Assembly: GCF_036231355.1 (NCBI RefSeq)
Contig: NZ_CP109496.1
Coordinates: forward strand, 2,108,001-2,172,000
DNA length: 64,000 nt
Direction of reading: 5' to 3'
From: Streptomyces sp. NBC_01431
GTDB taxonomy: Bacteria > Actinomycetota > Actinomycetes > Streptomycetales > Streptomycetaceae
In this document: one piece after another, positions 1 to 7,703 of the stretch
Numbering within the stretch: position 1 is the first letter of the stretch
Layout of the letters: the number at the start of each line of letters is the position of its first letter
Translations under genes and position numbers: made by a program
The notes under the pieces: generated by a model
The model's database searches: none
Told to the model about the DNA's origin: nothing
The model's input: the letters and a program-made list of their open reading frames with translations, nothing else

Positions 1-831
1 GGCCAGTCGCGCGGCGGTGCCCGAGCCGCACGGGGAGCGGTCGATCTGGCCGTCGGCGAACACGGTGACGCTGCGCTGGTTCGGCCCGGCCGAGGTGTCC
101 GCGAGCGCCTCGTGGAAGATCACCCCGTACACCCCCGCGAGGAGGGGGATCGCCGGGTCGACGGTGGCGCGGTGACCGGTGAGCTCTTCGCGTATCTCCC
201 GTGCGAGATCGGTGAGTTGGGGCAGCGAGGTGCGGCTGACGTCCAGGTCGAGTTCCGCCGCCGCCAGCGAGACGTAGCAGGCTCCCGCGTGCGCCACCGA
301 CACCTCGGCCGCGCCGCGCGAGGTGGTCACGGGCAGCTTGCGGGCGGTGACGCGGGCCGGGACGCCCCGGAAGGTGACCGCGGTGGTGCGGGCGCCCGCA
401 CGGTGCACCCGGGCCGTGACCCGGCCCGACGGCACGTCGATCCTGACCTCGGCGGTGCCGTCGTCCGGTGCGAGGACGCGACCCGTGGCCACCGCCCAGG
501 CGCCGAGGGCGATGGTGCCGTGGCCACAGGCGGTGGAGTATCCGTCCTTGTGCCAGAACAGCACCCCGAAGTGGGCCCCGTCGTCGTCGGGCGGAACGAC
601 GAACCCGCCGTACATGCCGGCGTGGCCACGCGGTTCCTGGACGAGCAGCCGCCGGACGTCGTCGAGGGGGCCGGGTCTCGGCGCGTTGGGGGCGCCGCCC
701 GCGCCGATCACGGTGGCCCAGCGCTCCGCGACCGTGTCCCCGGGGGCGGGCGGGAGCCCGTCCGCAACGATGCGGAAGGGCTCGCCCGCGGTGTGGAAGT
801 CGACGGCGCGCACCACCACGGGCGCCTTCAC
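1..831 (-). CDS. Proline racemase-family 4-hydroxyproline epimerase-like protein (3' end outside window)
   Basis: The first 277 codons are present and the gene runs off the left edge. The reading starts at a GTG (831-829) that overlaps the TGA of the preceding racemase gene (GTGA, 828-831), so the two are translationally coupled. The family uses two opposed cysteines to invert the alpha carbon of proline or hydroxyproline. Both are visible: Cys102 in the loop ACGHGTIAL and Cys268 in DRSPCGSGTAARLA. A Thr at the second position would have indicated trans-3-hydroxyproline dehydratase, so an epimerase/racemase is favoured. Position after a second epimerase and a DapA-like gene points to hydroxyproline catabolism. 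The exact substrate (trans-4-Hyp, cis-4-Hyp or proline) cannot be read. Confidence 0.85.
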   Translation of the reverse strand, partial: MKAPVVVRAVDFHTAGEPFRIVADGLPPAPGDTVAERWATVIGAGGAPNAPRPGPLDDVRRLLVQEPRGHAGMYGGFVVPPDDDGAHFGVLFWHKDGYSTACGHGTIALGAWAVATGRVLAPDDGTAEVRIDVPSGRVTARVHRAGARTTAVTFRGVPARVTARKLPVTTSRGAAEVSVAHAGACYVSLAAAELDLDVSRTSLPQLTDLAREIREELTGHRATVDPAIPLLAGVYGVIFHEALADTSAGPNQRSVTVFADGQIDRSPCGSGTAARLA

Positions 832-1829
832 AGCAGGAAGCCTTGCGGAAACGGGTCGGACGGATCGAGGAAGTACTGGGCGGTTCCGGTGATCCAGGCC
901 CGTCCGGTGACGGTGGGCACGACCGCCGGGAGTCCGCCGACCGTGGTCTCGCCGACGAGCCGGCCGGTGAACTCGGTACCGATGAAGGACTCGTTGGTGA
1001 AGTCGCGGTGCAGGGGGAGCTCACCGCGGGCGTGCAGCTGGGCCATCCGAGCGGAGGTTCCGGTGCCGCACGGGGAGCGGTCGAACCAGCCCGGGTGGAT
1101 GGCCATGGCGTGCCGCGAGCGCGTCGCGTCGGAGCCCGGGGCCGCGAGGTAGACGTGCTTGACCCCGCTGATCTCCGGGTGCTCGGGGTGCGCCGGGCGG
1201 TCGCTCGCGTTGATGGCGTCCATGAGGGCGAGCCCGGCGGCGAGCAGATCGTCCTTGCGAGCCCGGTCGAAGGGCAGGCCGAGGGCATCGAGGTCGACGA
1301 AGGCGTAGAAGTTGCCGCCGTAGGCGATGTCGTAGGTGACCGTGCCGAAGCCGGGGACCGTCACCTTCCGCTCCAGTGCGAGGCAGAACGCGGGGACGTT
1401 GGTCAGCGTGACGGACTTCGCCTCACCGTCCTCGACCCGGACGTCCACGCTGACCAGACCGGCCGGAGTGTCCAGTCGTACGGTGGTGACGGGCTCGGTG
1501 ACCGCCACCATCCCCGTCTCCACCAGCACGGTGGCCACCCCGATGGTGCCGTGGCCGCACATCGGCAGGAGTCCGGAGACCTCGATGTAGAGGACTCCGT
1601 AGTCCGCGTCGGGGCGGGTGGGCGGCTGGAGGATCGCGCCGCTCATCGCGGCGTGGCCGCGCGGCTCGTACATCAGGAGCGTACGGATGTGGTCGAGGTG
1701 CTCCATGAAGTGCAGCCGCCGCTCGGCCATGGTGGCGCCGGGGATGACGCCGAGCCCGCCGGTGATGACACGGGTCGGCATGCCTTCGGTGTGCGAGTCG
1801 ACCGCGTGGTAGACGTGTCGGGTCCGCAT
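828..1829 (-). CDS. 4-hydroxyproline 2-epimerase / proline racemase family protein
   Basis: 333 aa, the usual length for the family. It begins MRTRHVYHAVDSHTEGMPTR and carries both catalytic cysteines, Cys91 in LLPMCGHGTIG and Cys254 in FDRSPCGTGTSARMA, the pattern of 2-epimerases/racemases rather than dehydratases. The expected reaction is interconversion of trans-4-hydroxy-L-proline and cis-4-hydroxy-D-proline, the first step of bacterial hydroxyproline use. It lies 20 bp downstream of the DapA-family gene and its stop overlaps the start of a second racemase paralogue by 4 bp, so one operon is likely. Two intact paralogues side by side suggests divided substrate range; which takes which is not visible. 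Confidence 0.9.
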   Translation of the reverse strand: MRTRHVYHAVDSHTEGMPTRVITGGLGVIPGATMAERRLHFMEHLDHIRTLLMYEPRGHAAMSGAILQPPTRPDADYGVLYIEVSGLLPMCGHGTIGVATVLVETGMVAVTEPVTTVRLDTPAGLVSVDVRVEDGEAKSVTLTNVPAFCLALERKVTVPGFGTVTYDIAYGGNFYAFVDLDALGLPFDRARKDDLLAAGLALMDAINASDRPAHPEHPEISGVKHVYLAAPGSDATRSRHAMAIHPGWFDRSPCGTGTSARMAQLHARGELPLHRDFTNESFIGTEFTGRLVGETTVGGLPAVVPTVTGRAWITGTAQYFLDPSDPFPQGFLL

Positions 1830-1849
1830 GGATTCGCCTTTCTGGCGGG

Positions 1850-2758
1850 CTACTTGTGGCCTTCGGCGAGCGCCTTCTCGGTGGCGGCGCGCACCACGGC
1901 CTCCTGTTCGGCGGTGAGCGGGTGGCGGGGCGGCCTGGTGGGTCCGCCGGTTCGGCCCGCGAGGTCCATGGAGAGCTTGATCGCCTGGACGAACTCGGTC
2001 TTGGAGTCCCAGCGCAGCAGCGGGTGCAGCGCCCGGTAGAGGGGACGTGCGGTGGCGAGGTCGCCGTCGATGGCGGCGCGGTAGAGCTGGGCGCAGGAGG
2101 CGGGCAGCGCGTTGGGGTATCCGGCGATCCAGCCGACCGCACCGGCCAGCGCCAGCTCCAGCAGGACGTCATCGGCCCCGATCAACAAGTCCAGTTCCGG
2201 GGCCAGTTCGGCGATCTCGTAGGCCCGGCGCACATCGCCGCTGAACTCCTTCACGGCGACGATGCTGCCGTCCGCGTACAGCTGGGCGAGCAGCGCGGGC
2301 GTCAGGTCGACCTTGGTGTCGTACGGGTTGTTGTAGGCGACGACGGGCAGGCCCGCCTTCGCGACCTCGGCGTAGTGGGCGCGTACGGCCGCCTCGTCGG
2401 CGCGGTAGGCGTTCGGCGGCAGCAGCAGGACGGAGCCCGCTCCCGCCTCGCGCGCCTGCTCGGCCCAGCGGCGGGACTCGGCGCTGCCGTAGGCGGCGAC
2501 GCCCACCATCACGCGGTCGCCGTCGCCCGCCGCCTCGACGGCGGTCCGCACGACATGGGCGCGCTCCTCGTCGGACAGGGTCTGGTATTCGCCGAGCGAG
2601 CCGTTCGGCACGACGCCGTCGCTGCCGTTGTCGATCAGCCAGCGCACGTGCTCGGCATAGGAGTCGAAGTCGACGGAGAGATCGGCGCGCAGGGGAAGTG
2701 CGGTCGCGACGAGGATTCCGTGCCAGGGCCGGAGTCGCTGAGGTGTTGCAGACGTCAT
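1850..2758 (-). CDS. Dihydrodipicolinate synthase-family lyase, probable 1-pyrroline-4-hydroxy-2-carboxylate deaminase
   Basis: 302 aa from ATG at 2758 (MTSATPQRLR), chosen because AGGGAGA sits just upstream; an in-frame extension to 2974 has no family similarity. It is a TIM-barrel class I aldolase of the DapA/NAL family: Schiff-base lysine about Lys170 (IVAVKEFSGD), catalytic tyrosine about Tyr142 (VAYNNPYDT), and a G-S-L-G-E motif near 53-57. In hydroxyproline catabolism a DapA-family enzyme deaminates pyrroline-4-hydroxy-2-carboxylate to alpha-ketoglutarate semialdehyde. First gene of the operon with the two epimerases supports that role. A D-hydroxyproline oxidase and semialdehyde dehydrogenase would be expected beyond the left edge. 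True DapA is less likely in this context. Confidence 0.75.
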   Translation of the reverse strand: MTSATPQRLRPWHGILVATALPLRADLSVDFDSYAEHVRWLIDNGSDGVVPNGSLGEYQTLSDEERAHVVRTAVEAAGDGDRVMVGVAAYGSAESRRWAEQAREAGAGSVLLLPPNAYRADEAAVRAHYAEVAKAGLPVVAYNNPYDTKVDLTPALLAQLYADGSIVAVKEFSGDVRRAYEIAELAPELDLLIGADDVLLELALAGAVGWIAGYPNALPASCAQLYRAAIDGDLATARPLYRALHPLLRWDSKTEFVQAIKLSMDLAGRTGGPTRPPRHPLTAEQEAVVRAATEKALAEGHK

Positions 2759-2859
2759 GGTCGGTCTCCCTAGTGTGGTGTGTGACATTTTACTGACCGT
2801 TGCGGGGTGCCCACAAGAGCCGTACGTGACCGAGATCGCTCGCCCGCCCAAAGGGGGCT

Positions 2860-2903
2860 GGGGGCATCGAACCCCCAAGCACCAGGGGGAACTTGATCCC
2901 CTG
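2860..2903. repeat. Two adjacent G/C-arm inverted repeats upstream of the hydroxyproline operon
   Basis: Two inverted repeats lie between the divergent DapA-like and peptidase genes. The first (2860-2876) is GGGGG, a 7-nt loop, CCCCC. The second (2883-2903) is CAGGGG, a 9-nt loop, CCCCTG. On the minus strand the first looks like a tRNA T-arm (5-bp stem, loop TTCGATG) but no other tRNA arm flanks it. They lie in the 5' leader of the operon, so leader structures are the likeliest explanation. Confidence 0.45.
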
Positions 2904-2925
2904 ACGACCCGGCGAGGCGGCTGTA

Positions 2926-2937
2926 ACATAGTAATGT
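2926..2937. promoter_or_regulatory. Candidate operator ACAT-N4-ATGT in the divergent promoter region
   Basis: ACATAGTAATGT is an inverted repeat with 4-bp arms in the most A/T-rich part of the 230-bp gap between the DapA-like gene (start 2758) and the aminopeptidase (start 2989). Its place suits a regulator site for both directions. No regulator for this module is in the window, so the protein is unknown. Confidence 0.35.
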
Positions 2938-2988
2938 GAAATTGCACTGCTAAGTCCCGCACCCCCCTCCTCACCCCTGGGAGCCCAG

Positions 2989-4359
2989 ATGGCCGAGCGC
3001 CCCGCGCGCCTCAACACCGGCAGCCACGACCTTCCCGTCGGTCTCGAACTCGCCGCCTTCATGACCACCGACTGGGCCCCGACCCCGCTGCCCGGGGACC
3101 TCCGGGTGCCGGGGCATGAGGTCATGGCGGGACGCCGGGCGCGGCTTTCGGCCCGTTTCCCCGGTGAGCGACTCCTCGTGCCCGCAGGGGAGTTGAAGGT
3201 CCGCAGCAACGACTGCGACCACCGCTTCCGCCCGCACAGCGCCTATGCCTGGCTGACCGGCCTGACCGGCGAGGACCAGCCCGGCCACGTGCTCGTCATG
3301 GAGCCGTCCGGTTCCGGACACGAGGCGGTGCTGTACGTGCGGCCGCGCTCGCCGCGCGCCGACGGCGGCGACGAGTTCTACCGCGACCGCCGGTACGGCG
3401 AGTTCTGGGTGGGACGCCGGCCCGACCTCGCGGAGGCGGAGCGGCTGACCGGCATCCGCTGCCTCCACGTGGACGGCCTCGACGCGCTGCCGCCCGGCCG
3501 CGACGCGTCGAGCGATGCCGAACTGGCTCAAGTCCTCTCGGAGTTGAGACTGGTGAAGGACGCGTGGGAGGTGGCCCAGCTCCAGCTGGCCGTCGACCAC
3601 ACCACCACGGGTTTCGAGGACGTCGTGCGCTCCCTGCCCCGCGCGCTGGCCCATCCGCGGGGCGAGCGCGTACTCGAAGGCGTTTTCGGGCTGCGCGCCC
3701 GCGCCGAGGGCAACGGCACGGGGTACGAGACGATCGCCGCCTCCGGCGCGCACGCCTGTGTACTGCACTGGATCCGCAACGACGGGCGGCTCGACCCGCG
3801 GGAACTGCTGCTCCTGGACGCGGGCGTGGAGACCGAAACGCTCTACACCTCCGACATCACCCGCACCCTCCCACTCTCCGGCCGCTTCTCCCCCGTCCAG
3901 CGCCAGGTGTACGAACTCGTCCTGGCCGCGCAGGAGGCGGGCATCGCGGCGCTGCGGCCGGGCGCCGCCTACCGCGACTTCCACCGGGCCGCCATGCAGG
4001 TCATCGCGGAGGGCCTCGCGGACTGGGGCGTCCTCAAGAGCGCCTCGGGCGAACTGCACCGCCGCTACACGCTGTGCGGCAGCGGGCACATGCTGGGCCT
4101 GGACGTCCACGACTGCGCGAAGGCCCGCGCCGAGACGTACCTGGACGGCGTCCTGGAGCCGGGCCACGTCCTCACGGTCGAGCCCGGCCTGTACTTGCAG
4201 CCGGACGACGAGACCCTGCCGCCCGAACTGCGCGGCATCGGCGTCCGCATCGAGGACGACCTGGTCATCACCGACACCGGCGCCCACCTGCTGTCGGGGG
4301 CGCTGCCGAGGTCGGTCGAGGGCGTTGAGGAGTGGATGGGGCACCTGCTGGAGGGGTGA
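2989..4359 (+). CDS. pepP: Xaa-Pro aminopeptidase (aminopeptidase P, M24B family)
   Basis: 456 aa from ATG (MAERPARLNTGSHDL). An N-terminal creatinase-like domain is followed by a pita-bread metallopeptidase domain with all five metal ligands visible: Asp in LLLDAGVETETLY, Asp in TSDITRTL, His in GSGHMLGLDVHD, Glu in VEPGLYLQ and Glu in GVRIEDDLVIT. It removes an N-terminal residue preceding proline using a dinuclear Mn/Co site and should be cytoplasmic, as no signal peptide is seen. Divergent from the hydroxyproline/proline epimerase operon it could supply imino acids from peptides such as collagen fragments; that link is inference from context. Streptomyces usually have more than one such peptidase. 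Confidence 0.93.
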   Translation: MAERPARLNTGSHDLPVGLELAAFMTTDWAPTPLPGDLRVPGHEVMAGRRARLSARFPGERLLVPAGELKVRSNDCDHRFRPHSAYAWLTGLTGEDQPGHVLVMEPSGSGHEAVLYVRPRSPRADGGDEFYRDRRYGEFWVGRRPDLAEAERLTGIRCLHVDGLDALPPGRDASSDAELAQVLSELRLVKDAWEVAQLQLAVDHTTTGFEDVVRSLPRALAHPRGERVLEGVFGLRARAEGNGTGYETIAASGAHACVLHWIRNDGRLDPRELLLLDAGVETETLYTSDITRTLPLSGRFSPVQRQVYELVLAAQEAGIAALRPGAAYRDFHRAAMQVIAEGLADWGVLKSASGELHRRYTLCGSGHMLGLDVHDCAKARAETYLDGVLEPGHVLTVEPGLYLQPDDETLPPELRGIGVRIEDDLVITDTGAHLLSGALPRSVEGVEEWMGHLLEG

Positions 4360-4386
4360 GCGGCCTCGATTCGATCCCCCACCCGC

Positions 4387-4464
4387 CCCTTCCCTGAACC
4401 CTCCGGGGCTGGGGGCGGGTGGGAGCCCTTCCCTGAACCCTTCGGGGCTGGGGGCGGGTGGGAG
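4387..4464. repeat. Two-copy 39-bp tandem repeat between convergent genes
   Basis: Two head-to-tail copies of a 39-bp unit (4387-4425 and 4426-4464) differ at about one base. Each copy runs from CCCTTCCCTGAACCC to GGCGGGTGGGAG. The array fills the gap between the convergent aminopeptidase and RidA-like genes. The preceding CCCACCCGCCCC can pair with the GGGGGCGGGTGGG of either copy, giving alternative terminator-like hairpins. Confidence 0.8.
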
Positions 4465-4467
4465 TAG

Positions 4468-4866
4468 CTAGTCCAGGACCGCGAAGCCGTCCAGTTCGAC
4501 CAGGGCCTGCTCGTCCCAGAGGCGGACCACCCCGATCACCGCCATCGCCGGATAGTCGCGGCCTGCCAACTCGCGCCAGATCGACCCGAGTTCGCGGGCC
4601 CGCAGCCGGTACTCCGCGACGTCCGTGGCGTACACGGTGACCCGCGCGAGGTCGCCCGGGGTGCCCCCGGCCGCTGCCAGTGCCGTCAGGAGGTTGGTGG
4701 TCGCGGTGCGGAACTGCTCGGGCAGCGTGGTGCCCACCACCTCGCCGTCCCCGTCCAGCGCGGTCTGCCCGGCGAGGAAGACGAGGCGGCTGCCGACGGC
4801 GACCACCGCGTGGCTGAAGCCGGTCGGCGGGGACAGTTCGGCCGGGTTCAGTCGCTCCAGGCTCAT
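4468..4866 (-). CDS. RidA/YjgF/YER057c/UK114-family protein
   Basis: 132 aa; begins MSLERLNPAELSPPTGFSHA, with the family core FLAGQTALDGDGEVVG and the C-terminal strand ALVELDGFAVLD. RidA proteins form trimers that hydrolyse enamine/imine intermediates. The arginine that binds the substrate carboxylate in canonical RidA (motif YPARS) is replaced here (YPAMAVIGVV), so it belongs to a non-canonical Rid subgroup and its activity is uncertain. Its ATG overlaps the stop of the acyl-CoA dehydrogenase (ATGA, 4863-4866), so it is coupled to that gene. Inside an aminobenzoyl-CoA-type cluster a deaminase for an enamine intermediate would make sense; that is inference. Confidence 0.85.
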   Translation of the reverse strand: MSLERLNPAELSPPTGFSHAVVAVGSRLVFLAGQTALDGDGEVVGTTLPEQFRTATTNLLTALAAAGGTPGDLARVTVYATDVAEYRLRARELGSIWRELAGRDYPAMAVIGVVRLWDEQALVELDGFAVLD

Positions 4867-5972
4867 CGGTACAGCTCCTTCGCGATGATCGTGCGCTGCA
4901 CTTCGCTCGCCCCCTCGTAGATGCGGGGCGCCCGCACCTCACGGTAGAGGTGTTCGAGCAGGTGCCCGCGTTGCAGCGCGCGAGCGCCGTGGAGCTGGAC
5001 CGCCGTGTCGACGACGTACTGCGCCGTCTCGGTGGCCAGCAGTTTGGCCATCGCCGAACCGCGGGCGATGCCCGCGTCGCGCCGGTCATAGGCACAGGCC
5101 GCCGCGTACACCAACAGGCGCGCCGCCTGGGTGCGGGTCGCCATGTCGGCGAGCTTGTGGGACACCGCCTGGAGGTCCTTCAACGGGCCGCCGAACGCGG
5201 TGCGTTCGCCGGCGTGCGCGACGGTGGCGTCCAGAGCCGCCTGCGCCATCCCGACGGCGAAGGCTCCGACGCTCGGCCGGAACAGATTGAGGGTGTTCAT
5301 CGCGACCCCGAAGCCCCCGTCGACATCGCCGAGCACGTCGTCGGCGCTCACCGGTACACCGTCGAAGTCGAGGCGCCCGATGGCGTGCGGCGACAGCATG
5401 TCGAGGGCGGCGCCACTCAGGCCGGGCCGGTCGGCGGGGACCAGGAAGGCCGTCACACCGCGCGCCCCAGCGCCCGGCGTCGTCCGCGCGAAAACGGTGT
5501 AGAAGTCGGCCTCGGGGGCGTTGGAGATCCAGCACTTCTCGCCGGTGAGCCGCCAACCATCGTTGTCCTGAGCCGCGTTGAGGCCGAGCGCCGCGGCGTC
5601 CGAGCCCGCGTCCGGCTCGCTGAGCGCGAAGGCCGCGACCGCGCGGCCCGCCGTCACCGCGGGCATCCACCGCTCGCGCTGCGCGGCCGATCCGTACGCG
5701 GCGACCGGATGCGCGCCCAGGCCCTGGAGGGCGAGCGCGGTCTCCGCCTCCGTGCACGCGTACGCCAGCGACTCGCGCATCAGGCACAGGTCGAGCGCGC
5801 CCGAGCCGAAGAGCCGGGCCAGCAGCCCGTGCTCCCCGAGTGCCTCGACAAGTGGCCGGTTGACGCGCCCTGGCTCACCCTTGTCCGCAAGGGGGCGCAG
5901 CCGCGCCCCGGCAAGCACCCGCAGCTCCCCGCACCATTCCAGCTGGTCCGGCTCCAGCGCGAATCCGGGCAT
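4863..5972 (-). CDS. Acyl-CoA dehydrogenase family protein
   Basis: 369 aa from ATG at 5972; the reading can begin two codons earlier at GTG 5978, but AAAGGGG is better spaced for the ATG. ACAD signatures are present: FALSEPDAGSDAAAL (flavin/substrate loop), GEKCWISNAPEADFY, and the C-terminal YEGASEVQRTIIAKELYR. The enzyme introduces an alpha,beta double bond into an acyl-CoA using FAD, passing electrons to ETF. It heads a two-gene operon with the overlapping RidA-like gene, divergent from the aryl-CoA ligase. It most likely acts in beta-oxidation-like breakdown of the ring-opened or reduced product; the exact step is not visible. Confidence 0.88.
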   Translation of the reverse strand: MPGFALEPDQLEWCGELRVLAGARLRPLADKGEPGRVNRPLVEALGEHGLLARLFGSGALDLCLMRESLAYACTEAETALALQGLGAHPVAAYGSAAQRERWMPAVTAGRAVAAFALSEPDAGSDAAALGLNAAQDNDGWRLTGEKCWISNAPEADFYTVFARTTPGAGARGVTAFLVPADRPGLSGAALDMLSPHAIGRLDFDGVPVSADDVLGDVDGGFGVAMNTLNLFRPSVGAFAVGMAQAALDATVAHAGERTAFGGPLKDLQAVSHKLADMATRTQAARLLVYAAACAYDRRDAGIARGSAMAKLLATETAQYVVDTAVQLHGARALQRGHLLEHLYREVRAPRIYEGASEVQRTIIAKELYR

Positions 5973-6011
5973 GGCCACCCCTTTCCACTCGGGTCCGACA
6001 GCCTGGCAGCC

Positions 6012-6041
6012 GCTCTATCGCGGACTGTTGACTGTCGTCAT
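6012..6041 (-). promoter_or_regulatory. Predicted minus-strand promoter with shared 13-bp element (copy A)
   Basis: On the minus strand, -35 ATGACG (6041-6036), an 18-nt spacer and -10 TAGAGC (6017-6012) precede the acyl-CoA dehydrogenase by about 40 nt. The plus-strand 13-mer TGACTGTCGTCAT (6029-6041) spanning the -35 recurs exactly at 11930-11942 in front of the crotonase/monooxygenase operon. Same distance to the -10 in both copies argues for one shared promoter/operator type, with the neighbouring PaaX-type protein the obvious candidate regulator. A plus-strand promoter for the ligase (TTGACT 6028-6033, 16 nt, TACGCT 6050-6055) overlaps it. Confidence 0.55.
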
Positions 6042-6082
6042 TCAAACGATACGCTCCAGAGGCGACAAGGGGGCGATCCCGT

Positions 6083-7699
6083 ATGGAGCTGAAGACCTCA
6101 GCGCACGCCGACACCTTTCCCCGCGACCACCTGCCGCCGAGCGAGCAGTGGCCCGAGCTGATCCTCGACCTGCCCGGTCTCGACTACCCCGAGCGGCTCA
6201 ACTGCGGCCATGAGCTCCTCGACACCACCATCGCGCGCTTCGGCCCGGACCGCCCCGCCTTCCGCACCGGCGACGGCACGGTCTGGACGTACGCCCAGCT
6301 GCGCGAGAGGGTCGACCGCATCGCCCACGTCCTGACGGCCGAGCTGGGCGTGGTGCCCGGCAACCGAGTGCTGCTGCGCGGGCCGACCACCCCGTGGCTG
6401 GCCGCGTGCTGGCTGGCGGTGATGAAGGCGGGTGCGGTCGCCGTGACGGTCCTCGCCCAGCAGCGCACCCACGAACTGGCCGTGATCTGCGACATCGCGC
6501 GGATCAGCCACGCCCTGTGCGACGCCCGCGTGGTGGACGACCTGGAAAAGGCCGAGGTGCCCGGCCTGCGCGTCACGGCGTACGGGGGCGGCGCACCCGG
6601 CGACCTGCTGCACCTGGCCGAACGGGCCCCGGCCGGGCCGTTCGCCGCTGTGGACACGTCGGCCGACGACGTCGCCCTGATCGCCTTCACCTCGGGCACC
6701 ACGGGACGCCCCAAGGGCTGTATGCACTTCCACCGCGATGTGCTCGCCATCGCCGACACCTTCGCCCGGCACGTCCTGAAGCCGACACCCGACGACGTCT
6801 TCGCGGGCAGCCCGCCGCTCGGCTTCACCTTCGGGCTCGGCGGCCTGGTCGTCTTTCCGATGCGGGCCGGCGCCTCGTCGCTGCTGCTCGAACAGGCGGG
6901 CCCCAAGCAGCTGTTGCCGGCGCTCGCCGAGCACCGCGTGTCGGTCCTGTTCACCGCGCCGACCGCCTACCGGGCGATGCTGGAGGAGCTCGACGGGTAC
7001 GACCTGAGCGCCCTGCGGCGCTGCGTGTCGGCCGGCGAGAACCTTCCGGCCGCGACGTGGCGGGCCTGGCAGCAGCGGACCGGGCTCCGCATCATCAACG
7101 GCATCGGCGCCACCGAACTGCTGCACATCTTCGTCTCGGCCGCGGACGGCGACATCCGGCCCGGCACCACCGGCCGCCCCGTGCCCGGCTGGCAGGCCCG
7201 CATCGTCGACGCCGGGGGAGCGCCGGTCCCGGACGGCGAACCCGGGCTGCTCGCGGTGCGCGGCCCCGTCGGCTGCCGCTACCTGGCGGACGAACGGCAG
7301 CGGGAGTACGTGCGCAACGGCTGGAACGTCACGGGCGACACCTATGTGCGCGAGGCCGACGGCTTGTTCCGGTACGTCGCCCGCGCCGACGACATGATCA
7401 TCTCGGCCGGGTTCAACATAGCGGGCCCCGAGGTCGAGGACGCGCTGCTGCGCCATCCGGACGTCACCGAGGCCGCGGTGGTGGGGCGCCCCGACGAGAC
7501 CCGCGGCCACATCGCGGTCGCGTACTGCGTGCTGAGGCCGGGCGTGCCGCGCGGCGAGGCCACGGTGGCGCTCCTTCGCGACTTCGTGAAGGCCGAGCTC
7601 GTCCCGTACAAGTGCCCGCGCGCGATCGTCTTCCTTGACGCGCTCCCGCGCACGCCCACGGGCAAGCTCCAGCGCTTCCGACTGCGGGAACTAGAGTGA
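6083..7699 (+). CDS. Aryl-CoA ligase, benzoate/2-aminobenzoate-CoA ligase family
   Basis: 538 aa from ATG (MELKTSAHADTFPRDHLPPS). This is an adenylate-forming (ANL) enzyme: the P-loop-like A3 motif FTSGTTGRPKGCMHFH, the A5 motif NGIGATELLHIF, the hinge ARADDMIISAGFNI, and the C-terminal catalytic lysine in PRTPTGKLQRF. The N-terminal PPSEQWPEL and the ATELLHIF signature are typical of the benzoate-CoA/2-aminobenzoate-CoA ligase branch. It activates an aromatic acid to its CoA thioester with ATP. Beside a fused aryl-CoA monooxygenase/reductase it should make the substrate for that enzyme, with 2-aminobenzoate favoured and salicylate or benzoate possible. It is followed 4 bp later by the PaaX-type gene. 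Confidence 0.88.
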   Translation: MELKTSAHADTFPRDHLPPSEQWPELILDLPGLDYPERLNCGHELLDTTIARFGPDRPAFRTGDGTVWTYAQLRERVDRIAHVLTAELGVVPGNRVLLRGPTTPWLAACWLAVMKAGAVAVTVLAQQRTHELAVICDIARISHALCDARVVDDLEKAEVPGLRVTAYGGGAPGDLLHLAERAPAGPFAAVDTSADDVALIAFTSGTTGRPKGCMHFHRDVLAIADTFARHVLKPTPDDVFAGSPPLGFTFGLGGLVVFPMRAGASSLLLEQAGPKQLLPALAEHRVSVLFTAPTAYRAMLEELDGYDLSALRRCVSAGENLPAATWRAWQQRTGLRIINGIGATELLHIFVSAADGDIRPGTTGRPVPGWQARIVDAGGAPVPDGEPGLLAVRGPVGCRYLADERQREYVRNGWNVTGDTYVREADGLFRYVARADDMIISAGFNIAGPEVEDALLRHPDVTEAAVVGRPDETRGHIAVAYCVLRPGVPRGEATVALLRDFVKAELVPYKCPRAIVFLDALPRTPTGKLQRFRLRELE

Positions 7700-7703
7700 T
7701 CGC

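Noticed and set aside
2860..2903. tRNA gene
   Set aside because: Only a T-arm-like hairpin; no acceptor, D or anticodon arms fit around it.
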